Source: Catonia carolina (taxonomy: Eukaryota; Arthropoda; Insecta; Hemiptera; Achilidae). Taken from it: a stretch of 64,000 nt of DNA. Shown piece after piece: positions 28,701 to 40,700 of the stretch. The first letter of the stretch is position 1. Every line of letters begins with the position of its first letter. Where the stretch lies: contig JAQMRL010000004.1 in the NCBI GenBank assembly GCA_035578175.1, positions 37,750,901 to 37,814,900 of the forward strand, written 5' to 3'. Made by a program: the position numbers and the translations under genes. The notes under the pieces were generated by a model that worked only from the letters and a program-made list of their open reading frames with translations, was not told where the DNA came from and did no database searches.

Positions 28701-31700
28701 AATTAAAGCATTCCAGTCATTAAAATCATTACATACCTGAAACTTAAATTGATTGTCTTTACAATAATTTAACCAATCCATAAAGTTTTATAAAAAAACG
28801 AAACCAAACGCACAACACTTATACAAAAAAGTCAATCTTTTACTAACAATGAAAATCTAAATACTTTAAAAAATTTTTCTTAAATCTCTTTCTGTCACAA
28901 CATTATATACTTTCCCTTCTCTTCCTTTTGCACAAGTATACGACCGTTTTTCACCCAGATAAATTTTATATTCCATAATTTACCTCTGCTTTTTACTTCA
29001 TGTTAAAGGTTCCTATAATCCGAAATTAGGGACTCGAAAAACAGTCTATTGTACTTTCTTTTTGCATCTTCAGATAGTTTTCCACCAAAGCTTTCCCTTT
29101 AATATGCTCTCATTATGTTAATTTCACTTTTATACTTAACTAATATCATATTACTTTTGCTCAGCTGTATTCGTTGAACATCTTTGATTTCAGTTTTATT
29201 CATACCAATTTTTTTAGCAATTTCTTCATATTCTTGTGCAGGTGTCTTCTCTAGAGAATCTTCCACTCCATGAATTTCCAAAAACTTATGTTTCTTCGAT
29301 TGCAGTAATTTATTTAATTTTCCCGTTATACTGTCAATAATGTCATTTTTTTTGACGGATACTTTTAATTTTTTAACTTCAGCTTTAAGTTCTTTATTTT
29401 CTCGCACGTTTTGCTCAAAAGACCTATTCATATCATCAAATTGATTTGACATAATTGCACTGATCTTCAAAGTTTAGTCAATAACGCTTTCACAGATGGG
29501 TTCAAATCACCCTCCAATTCACTTAATTCTTCTTCAATTTGCTTTTCATCCAAGTCACCACCTGGAGTAGAATTTCTGGATCCACCTTGACTACGTGTTT
29601 GCACACCTCTTTTTACTGCCCTTGGTTTTTTCACCTTATCTCGACGTACTTGATACCACCAAGATGCCTTTACTTCTTTTGTCTTAGCAAGATAATTAGC
29701 CTCTGATATTGAACAACCAAAATTATAATTACCTTGGCAACCACGACATTTAATTTCCTCCTCCAATATATCTTCTTCACAGTGGGTGCAGTTCATTTTA
29801 ATAAATTGTTAGTTCACTTTATAATAAAAATTACCAATACCAAACGAAAACAACACTGTTCCCTATCAAGTATGTACTTAATTAGTTGCTAGAGAGGGAG
29901 CAACAAACACGTAGTAATAATAATAATAACACTAATAAACCAAGTGTGAGATCAGACTTTATAAAGTTAAAGAAATACAGAAACCAAATAAAGATTATTA
30001 TTATGGAAAAAAGCTGTATAAATAACCTGTTGTAAACATAAAAGCATTTAGTTATAGTAATAACAGTTAGCCATCTCTATGTATTCTCAAAAAATTTGAC
30101 CAGTTAGTTTTTGTTCCAATTTTGTACATTTTTGACAACTTCGCGCTATTTACCTCTAAATAAACTAAAAGATTTAATAAAAATCAGGATAAAAACAATG
30201 TTAATTTGATATAAAATGGATAAATTTTAATTTTTTTGAAAGTTTCTTTAGACATTAATCGTTTTTTGTTTCGTATGAATATTATTTTCAGCGATTGCAA
30301 ACTTTTATTATTTGGAGGAGTTGCTAAATTTTCTCATCAAATTAATGATTGCAGAGTGATAATTGATTATAATTTTTATATTTCATTATATTAAAAACGC
30401 ACAATAATGATGTTCTTTCAGGTGGAGATCGTATGAAATTTCCAACTACCCCACCACCTCGCAAAAAACATACAACTAATCTGCAATCTACAGTATTATT
30501 ACCCGATTCACATCCATTGACGAAATCTAAATCACATGAATCTCAACTTGCTAATAAAGTAGACAGCGAAAATAATAGCACTAGGTAAACTAAACAAGTT
30601 TGTTATTTTTTTAGAAATTAATTTCTTTAAACTTCTGAAATTTTGCAATTATTTGTTAAGATAGTAACTTTTCAATTTGTTGGTAGATTTGTATTTAAGT
30701 TGTTTTTATTTAACATTTGTGGTTTAAAATATTCTATTCCTGTCTTAAATTTTCTGCTTTATTTGTAAATACTTTCTGTGTTTATTTTCTGTACATAATT
30801 ATTTAAATTCAAAAATAATATTTATAATACATCCTGCAGCTTGAAATCAATTCAGCTTTTAATGTGATTATATTGTATCAAATTATACCAGTCATATAAA
30901 AAAGGAAAAGGATAAGTTTGGTAAAATATACAAACATTTCAGTATAATAGAACAGTGTAATAAAGTAAATAAAAATAAAGTAGTAAAATATGAGATATTT
31001 CATATATACGAGTTGTGGCAATTAAGTTCCGGGAATTTGTCAATAAAACAGAAGCAAATTAAGTCGGAAGCAAAATTTTATTATCGACCTTCACAATAGT
31101 CTCCCTCTAACTCTACGCAAAGATTGTAACGTTGCTCTTATGATTGGAAGCACCCTTGGTAATCCTCCAAAGTTACTCAATTTTGCACCAAGGTTATAGC
31201 TTCTTTGACCTCCTGTACACCACCATGATGAGTTCCCTTGAGGTGCAAACTTTATCTTGGAAATAAGAAGAAGTCGCAGGGGGCGATATCGGGGCAACAT
31301 TGGTGTGCCTTTTTTGCCAAAAAATCTTGCACAATGAACGACAAATGGTCTGGCGCATTGTTGTGGTGTAAGATCTGGCCATCCTTGGCAAGTTCGGGCC
31401 ACACTGTAAAATGCGTGCTCGCAGCTGCTCCAGGATATCAACCTAGAACTATCCAGTCACTGTCTGGCTGGCAGGATCATATTCACAATGAATGCTGCTG
31501 CGGATATTGAAAAATATGATTAACATTGCCTTCAGTCGTAACTTGGTCATCCTCGCATTTGTTGGCTGCTCCTCACCCTTTTCCACCTGCTGCTGACTTT
31601 GTTCATGGGTCTCAGGGTCATACTCAAATATCCGGGTCTCGTCTCCTGTGACTACCCGACTCATCCAATCTCTGCCGTGGCTCTGAATGCGGGACAAAAA

Positions 31701-34700
31701 ATCCTCACGAACCTCACTTGTAATGCAATTCACTCATTTTCACGATGCCTTTAAAAATGTTACTTTCGAAAAACACGCATAAAACACAAACCAAATGAGC
31801 TATTGACTTCAAACTTGGAATGCAACAAAAGGAACCCCTATATCCAGTCATATGTGTACCATTGATGGAGTGTTGCCAATTCCTGAGTTAACTAAATTCT
31901 CAGAACTTAATTGCCACACCTTGTTTATAGACATCTAAAGGAGCAAAAGTTGGACATTTTAAATGAACAAATCAAATTTATAAATGATAAGGTGACTGCT
32001 CCTAACATCTGTAATAAATATGAAAGAGGATAGAGTAGAATAACAGAGCCGGTTTTTATAAATGACTGAAGATGCAACAGCTTCTGTAGGTTTTAAAAAA
32101 TATTTTAAAGTTTCATATGATATTTCATGTACTCTGATGATGGTGGATCAACCGAAAGATCATAAGGATCAAGGCAGCTGAAATGGTTTGTGAAATTTCC
32201 AATGTATAAAATAGAACTATTTTAATTGTTTCAGTGTTGGAAGAGTTCGTCTCCCAACAGAACCGGGTCCTGGAGGACATATATCTCCATTACTTTCAAG
32301 TCCCATAAAATCACCGCCTCCTTCAGAAAGCCCTCAACAAGAAGATGCTTGTTACAAGCGTAAGAATTGTTAGTTGCTTTTGCACAAGCTTTTTTAGTTG
32401 TAACATTCAGTATTTTTAATTTCTTTCTTCTGTAGAACTTGATCCTTATTTATGTGTACTATGTATGTATTGTTGTAAAAGTTTTCATAATCATTCATGT
32501 CGTAGCAAAATAGTTGTCGGGCCGTGATGGATGAAATGAAACCACGTATAATTTAAAGTTGGATAAATGGGGTTTTACTGCATTTAAAAAAAAAATACAA
32601 ATTATGCAGTTACAGTGAAGTTTTTCACTGATAATTGTTGTCTGTAAAAATAGTAAAAATTAAAATTACAATAAAATCTCTTGTAGCTTATAAAATATAT
32701 ACCTTCTAGAGATTTGTATTTATGTAAATCGAAAATTTTGATGCACCAGTAAATCTGTAAATATGTTAAAAAATAGTTTTTCTTTGTTTATTTTTTGCAA
32801 TGCTTTTGGCACAAGTTAAAGTAAATTTATTTAATTGTTTATGTACTTTACATGTAAATATTTGGTCACAGTAATACCAATCCTGTAGTTATGGCAGTAA
32901 ATATTGTGGTAGTTTTATATTAAAACCTTGGAGTTTGTAAAATGTATTTGAATATAATCATGTAAAGTATTCCTTTAGTTTATACATTTGTACGAGAGTG
33001 GGCTGATAACTAAAGCACACAGCTTGTAGAACGCGAAGAAAAATAAATAGCAAGATCGGGTAAAAAACAAATTAGAGTTAAATTCCTAACCTTCAAAATC
33101 ATATATTTATTTTTCAACGTAGTCATGTTTAAGCATTACACATTTCTCCCAACGTTAAACAAGTTTTTTCATTCCGTCACTGAAAAATTCTTTCGAATTT
33201 TCTCAAACCCAGGATGCAATAGCTGCCTTTACCTCATTGTTCGAGCTGTAATGATTACCCTTAAGGTCTCTCTTGAGTGGGGGTAAAATAAAAATCGCTA
33301 GGTGCGAGGTCGGGGGAAAGGAGGGTGTGGAATCGGTTCAAATTTTACGTTTCTCAGAGCCTCTTCAGTTGCACAAGAAGTGTGTGGATGAGCATTGTCA
33401 TGTTGCAAGATTATTGGTGCCAGACTGCATCTAACACGACAAACTTGATATCAGAGGTGTTTTAGAGTCTGTATGTACCGAGTATAATTTACCGTTGTCC
33501 TCGTTCCAGGTAATCAGTCACATAAACTCAGCGGGCATCCCAAAACACAGTCAAAAGAAATTTTTTGCAGATGGTTGTGTTCTGATCTTTTTCACATTAG
33601 GAGAATTTGGATGACGATATTCAGAATTCTGCCTTTTCTCTTCGGGGTCATAATGATGAACCCACGACTCGTCCCCCATCACAAATGAATCTCATTAGGA
33701 GTCACTTTCTCAGCAGTTAAAAATAACAGCACGTTGTTTAACTGCGCTGACATATCACCAGAACACGACGCCATACCTCCACTACTCAAAACAAACTGAA
33801 TGACTGCAACGTTTTCAAACTGCACGCAAGCGTATAGAAAAGAAATAGTACTTCCAAATGCCACAAGGTGCGCTTCTGAAGTTCATATTGTTCATGTTCT
33901 GCAAACATGTGTGCATTAGTTATGAGCCTACCCTTGTAAGTTTTGCCAAATAATATTTTCTGGAAAGAATATGTTCAGGATTTTTCTTCAAGAATAACAA
34001 CAGTTTTAATTTAATATTAATCAACAATTGTTTTTGTTTGAAAAATAATTTATTTATGGTGGTTTGTATATAGCAGTGTTCTAAATGAACAATTATAGGA
34101 AAGTAATCCCACTAAAAGAAATTATTCTTTATTTTATACACTTTTTTGTTGAACAGGGATTGTCAAATTGTGTATATTTTGTCTAGTTCTTATTTTGTTA
34201 GGAAAGTAGCAATCTTAAGAAGTTTTTTGTTCAACTCATTACCAAGACTGTGCTTTTCGAAATCTCTTCAAATTTCTTTTGGTAACATCTTGAGCTTTTC
34301 TAATCCAGTTTAGTTACTGAATTTGAAGATTCCATATCAAAAAGTGAAGTTGTGACATTATGTTTAAAATAAATGTAATTTTGTTCATAAAACTGTTTAA
34401 TCTATACAAATATTAGAAAAAAGTAACATTTATTTCTGTGTTTGTACAAGGTAATCTTAGAAATTATTAATTTCAAAAATTTTATCACTTTGTGAAGCTT
34501 AGAGCTTCCAGAGTAACGTAGCCTATTTTCTTCCATTACATAATTTTTAAATTAAAAAAAATTGATTAGTAAAATGAAGTCATCTTTTATTTCATTTGTT
34601 GTTGTTCTTTACTTAAAAGATTTGATCTCCTGGACCTGTTCTGGTACCCATCTCTTTCTCGGTCTTCCCACATCTGTCCCATCTATGGATTCTTTACATT

Positions 34701-37700
34701 CAGTTTATATTCCTGTTTTTTCTAAGGCTATTTTTGGTACTGAAAATAGGCCTTTTTATGTGTGTAGGTTACTAGTTTTATCACTTAATGTCCTACCAGG
34801 AGGACCAGAACTTTATTTCATCCGCCCATTCTGGGACAGACACTCTGGCTACCTGTTGGTCTGCGGTAGGTATTTGATTTCCCTCCTACTATCCGTGTCT
34901 GGGAGGCTTCCCTCTACCATCACCTGAGGACATGCTTTTTGAAAGTAATTTATTCATTTAGGAATCCTTTTTTTTATCAGTATTATACCATCTATTGAAC
35001 ACAGTGTATTTTATTGTGCTGTCAGGTACAATAGAATTGATTGTTAAGTACAGTATACCTGTGTACAGTACTTGTAGTGACCTCAATATGATAGCATCCC
35101 TTACTCTTTTTTTTGAAATTATTTATGGGATGAATATCCAAAAAATAATGGACATCTGATTTATGTTTAGAAACTTATGTAAACCTTCCAAAGATCAAAG
35201 AGTTGGTACAAATTTATAAAGAAATAGATTTTACCTTTTTTTAGTATAACATTTATTCAGTTATTTCCAGGTTGTAAATGTCTCTGCTTCAAAAGGTTTA
35301 TACTCATGCGAAAAAAAATCTGTTTCCAGTTCTAATTGGTTATTTGTACAGTATGATTTTGCTTTCAACATGTATGGTTTTGGTAGAATAACATTTTAAT
35401 TGTTTATGAGGAGGTTTAAAATTTAATATTCATTTCATTAGAAGTTCTGACGATTACTAGTTACTAATAGACGTTGAAATAATTTTGCAAATCAAAAATC
35501 ATGTGTGATGCAGTTATTTTATACATTACTATTTTATTGAAATATATATTTCTAACCACCAGAATACGGTAACAGAAAACAATTACCAATGTTTATAGCG
35601 CTTTTGTGTATGTTGTACACAAAGCGCTAGGAGTAGGAAGTTTTAAATTTTGATGGGAAAAATTTTTTTTAAAGAATTCCTACCATGAGGAGTAGGAAGT
35701 TTTAAATTTTGATGTGAAAAAAAAAATTTAAGATTTTTAATTTACGGAAGATGTGTACAAGATACATGAAAGCGCGATAAACATTAGTAAGTGTTTTCTG
35801 TTACCATATTCTGGTGGTTAGAAATATATATTTCAATTTTAAGTAATACAGCTGTTTATAATCCTACATAGGATGTTTGATAAAATAATTACTATTTTAG
35901 TAATCAATGAGCCACAAATCAATTAATCTTCTTGTTTAAGTTGTCTTTTATTTTACTTCTGAATATTGGTAAATACATTATATATACAGGGCGTTCTGAA
36001 AAAGGGTTCCAAGAATTCAGGGTGCAATTCCCCACAACAAAAGAAGAAAAAAAGTTCAAATTAACATAGGATCGAAAATCATTAGTTACCGAGTTATACA
36101 GGGTGAAAGATTTCGTCAGAATTTCAGTTACCCCGTTGAAACGAAGCCCTACAGATATTTGTTGGACGTTAAATCAGGCATAAGTTTTACCGTATCGTAC
36201 GTAAAATGAACAGAAAAATTGAACAAAACAGTTTCAGACCTGTAGCTGCAGTAATTTTTAAGATATCTGATGAAATATGCAAAACTTGGTCCCGAGAACA
36301 AGTTCTTTTAGGTTTGAAGCAGATGAACTTTGTTAAATGGATAATAAAAACAAGAAATTCTTTTACAAAACTTATAGAGAATTTAATTCTGAAGATAATG
36401 ATGTAAAATAAGTCAATAATAGACAAACGGAATTTTTAAAAATATTATTTTTTAATTAAATAAAAAAATCTATGAAAAATAGACAAAATCTGTTAAACTC
36501 TCTACTAACTTAATTAATGTAATAGGGTAGACCGGGGCACATTTACGCGGATTTTTTTTTCATGATTTTTTAAATTTTTTATGTTTGTTTTAGTGTATTT
36601 TAAATTGATTAGAGCGATAATATAGTTATTAATGTAACGACTGTTACATATAATATTATTTTAACTTTTCATTTAATTGTTAAAAAAAATGTTATATAAC
36701 CCTAAGTCGAGTGCGTAAACATGCCCTGTATCCGGGGCATGTTTACGCACCTATAGGGGCACGTTTACGCATGTCATAGAATGGTACAATAAAGATAAAA
36801 AACACGCCATTATGCATTTCAAGTATTTTTTATTTGCAAACAGATAATAACACGTTTTCTTGATATTAAATTATTACACCTTAACTATTTAAAACATAAA
36901 TACACCTAAATACTAAAAACTTGCCCATTTCTTACAATAGTTGCCCAACGTTTTATCATTTAATCCAAAAGCTTTCGCAGCTTTTCTTATCGAGCTCTCT
37001 CCTCGCTTTACGCAAAGAACAGCATTTTTCAATACTTGGAGATCAAGCTTGCATCTGCCGGTCTTATGTTTATAGTTTCTTACCATCTGAAAAAACAAAG
37101 AAAAAGAACTCATGAGAAAATTTAGGTTACAAAATAGTACTAGAGTTGAAAAGTATGTGTTAAAAATACGAGAAAAAATTTCGTTGAATTTTGTTATAAC
37201 TTACTCACAATAGTCACATAATATGTAGGTGCAGGTTTACGCAGTGCGTAAACCTGCCCCAATTGAACTGCGTAAACGTGCCCCATCGCCATCTTTTATT
37301 TATGTTTTAAACTACAGCATTAAATTTTACGCTTTATGACCATTCAAGGGCATCTTTTAAAACACCATAACCTTCTGTAAATGAATATATATTTGTCTAT
37401 TCTTAATTCAATAAGGTAAGCTTGCTAAGAGCTTCGACATTGTCATAATAAATTTTACTCACCTTGCACAAAAAGATGAAAATGCTCTTCACAGCAAAAC
37501 GGTTACTCAACTGGCAATGTGATGTTTTGTAGAGTCTCCGCTACGTTGCAACACAAGGCTGTCCGACTACTAGCGCTCTAGTGTAACTAGTTCCGAAGCA
37601 AAGTGCCCTGCGTAAACGTGCCTCGTGCGTAAATGTGCCCCGGTCTACCCTACTTAAAAGAAAACACTTGGATTAAAACTTGTAATTTAAGAAAATAATA

Positions 37701-40700
37701 AAAGTAACTCATTAATTTATTTTAATTTAACTATGCAAAGGTAAAATTTATGCCTAATTTAACGTCCAACAATTATCTGTAGGGCTTCGTTTCAACAGGG
37801 TAACTGAAATTCTGACAAAATCTTTCACCCTGTATAACTTGGTAACAAATGATTTTCGGATCTATGTTAATTTGAACTTTTTTTCTTCTTTTGTTGTGGG
37901 GAATCGCGCCCTGAATTCTTGGAACCCTTTTTCAGAATGGGCTGTATATGGAATCATTTTGTATTCACATTATGACATGTTGATGTAATAATAATCATTA
38001 TTTTGAAATATTTGAATCATCTAGTTCTAAAAAAATAATTGTATAAATTGATAAAGTTAATTTTTAATTAATATTTTTAGCGACTAGTTTACAAGTACCG
38101 AAATCCCCACGTACTCCAACGACTACTTCTAGAGGAATGGGTCATGTGATATCTCATAGATTTACGAAAACGTTAAAATTAATGACGACTTGTGATTACT
38201 GTGATAAACAGATGTTCATAGGTACAGGTAATATAACTTTTTTTTATATTTCTTTCTATTATTTATTATAATATTATAGTAATGTAGTACTTCAATATGT
38301 AACATGGCAGTATTAATTGTTTTTCTATGTATTTTTTATTATTGTATTTTTGTTATGACATTAATAACTAACTAAATATTAACTACTGTAGTTACTTGTC
38401 AGCATAACTGATAACAAGCCATTTTGTTTTCTTTATCGTGTAGGCTTTTTAGGAGAAAATCACCTTGTGTAATATTAGACAAGGATTAATTTACTGGTAT
38501 ATTTTTAAATGATTGTTACAACCAGGTTGCTGGTAAAGTTTTTAAAGTATTAATAACAAAATTACCAACTATATTTTCTGAGGATCAAATTGGGATTTTT
38601 CACGTATTTTGCTGAAGATTTTGAGTCACATCAAAGTTTATTTTGTTTATTATGTTTCATTATACTTTAAAAATATAAAATTTAAGTTGCATCTTTTAAA
38701 GACGAGAAAAAGTTTTGTCTTTACCAAAATAGCTGCAGTTTCAAAAATAATTGTGGATAAAAGGACTTGGCTTTCAATGCCACTTTAACAACGTTTGATG
38801 TAATTATAATATGTTGCTCGGCCAAAAATTTGAATATTTTTTTTTATAATATTTTATTGTTTTCTTACTAATTTATCAGCCATTAATTGTCCATAGAAAT
38901 AAAAAGATAGGTTATATAAGCAAAAAATTGAAAGGAAATTACGAAGAATAAACATATTTTTAAAATTAAAATTTAGTAGGCCTACGTATTTAGAAAAATT
39001 ATTACATATTTCTTACAACTACTATCAAATCCTTGTGTTTTTTTCTACATAAACCCTTTTTTACATACCGTTAATCAACATTTGTGTTGTTAAGGTTGTC
39101 AGCCGAAAGGCTGGTTTGAACCTCTAGAGGTTTTACTAAGTAAAATAGTTCACAAATGCCTTCCTCACTGAGTGGAAAAGTATGCTTATCAACATGCCAG
39201 ACCCTTTGAAAAGCATCTACTTTCCTCCCTGCAAATGACATGTTCACTTCATTCACCACACGGTCTGATTGTATAATGAAATTCATTACTCTCAGAGGAG
39301 ATAACTGACTAGTGTATTTTACACCTCTACCTCGTCTGTTCTTAAATGCTTCAGTCATATAATTGGCCGACCATGTGATAAGAAACAGAACTATTTTTGT
39401 AGCCCTGGAACTAGCAGATAGAGTGCTAATAATTTAACACTCCTCCTGGCTGTTATGGGTAAAATCAACATTTATGTAATAATAAATAAAAATTTTTTGG
39501 CAAACCATTATCAACATCAGTTATGGTTATTTCTCTTTAAAATGGTGCAAAATTTGTTAAAATACATAAAAAATAAGTAACTAATATTGAAAAAGAAAAA
39601 TTGAGCTGATATATCGGCTTATGGCCATTTTCGAATATATTTTTTTGAGTCTATCGGCTGTTTCCCTTAAAAGCGTTAATATATTTATTAGGGATAATAT
39701 TGAGTTGAAGTATATAAATACCAGTAATTGCATGCACTTATTACAGACTTATCGCTAGCCTTAAATTAGGCATTAAATTAACCAGTTAATTTTTTTTGGT
39801 CTCCTTTTACTGTTTAACATTATTAAGTAATGCAGATTTTCAGAATTACAGCTCTTTTAAAAGGTACAGAAACAATATTTATTGCTCTAGTGTAGTTATC
39901 CCTCCTCTCTATTCTTAGGTGAAAAAGTTGTCTAAATTCAGGTGTTTTACTTTTCCTAGATAAATTATCACTTTCTGAATTTTCTTGCTGATTCTAAGAA
40001 TCTTTGAAGTATTTCTTCTGGTTGGTATAGAAACAATCTACATTATAGTCACTTGAGTTACGAGTTTGCCCTTGTTAGCAACGAGGGGTAAAGGGGGAGA
40101 AGTATCAGTGTACATGCGCGACTGCTTTAATTTCAGTAGTACAAACATAACAACGTATACTATACCCAGAACGATATATTGTACAGTATATCGCGGAACC
40201 TTTTGCAGTTTTTTTAACTGTACGAATATAACTGTTTGTTACCGTTAGCAGAAATGTCGGTTTCTCAAAAACATGGTCGAACTATTCACAGTGCTGAACG
40301 AAATTTAATATGCAATGTAATAAAATGTTGTGAAGTTGAAGCTAAACAAAAATGCTTATCCGTGCCTCTTAACAAACGGTGTGAGCGAGCGGCTAACTAC
40401 TGTGATGTTTCTCTTTCCACATTCAAAAAATAAGCAACGAAATTAAAGATGTAAAGAAGCTATTTTCAACAGTTTTGTTGACACCTGGCAAAAAAAGGAA
40501 ACAGTTAGGTAGATACTAGTGAGACTGATAGTGCAGACACCGGTTACAGCAATAGTAAAGGAGGTGATTCATTCGGAGAAAATTTTGTTCCAATTGAGTA
40601 AGGTAGCTGGTAGCCTAATTACAATAAATCAACCATTTCTAGTCATGTAATTAAGCTTAGGCAATATTACAGGTCACATTTATTTCTTATAAGATTTATG

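Larger units (their letters stand above)
25195..29900 (-). mobile_element. Nearly full-length non-LTR retrotransposon (Jockey-like), antisense in intron 4
   Basis: About 4.7 kb, antisense to KSR. Order on the minus strand: 5' region, ORF1 (zinc-knuckle/PHD-like plus coiled coil), ORF2 with APE-type endonuclease, reverse transcriptase, C-terminal domain, then a 3' end with a 'cattattattat' tail (+ strand 25197-25215). At least four frameshifts and one SINE insertion interrupt it, so it is inactive. Clade assignment as Jockey-like is from domain layout only. Confidence 0.88.
35987..37944. mobile_element. Long-TIR foldback element carrying a nested pogo-like element
   Basis: Two inverted arms of about 205 bp: 35987-36192 and 37738-37944. 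Ends read 'cagggcgttctgaaaaaggg' on the left and, inverted, 'cagcccattctgaaaaaggg' on the right; TATA lies outside each end. Arm landmarks include 'gaagccctacag' and 'ttaacgtccaac'. Between the arms is a residual core (36193-36532 and 37653-37737) with a 66-codon open stretch starting [20 protein letters not shown], which I do not recognise, and the inserted element at 36535-37650. Confidence 0.88.

Noticed and set aside
29912..29932. (taa)n run as a functional element
   Set aside because: Simple repeats of this kind occur at several places (45298-45332, 46645-46665) and are common next to retrotransposon ends; no further signal.
34562..34927. 121-codon plus-strand frame
   Set aside because: No domain; the opposite strand shows retrotransposon-like wording ('GRPRKRW'), so it is an antisense shadow.
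36206..36426. Frames on both strands in the outer foldback core
   Set aside because: No recognised transposase motif; kept only as part of the element description.
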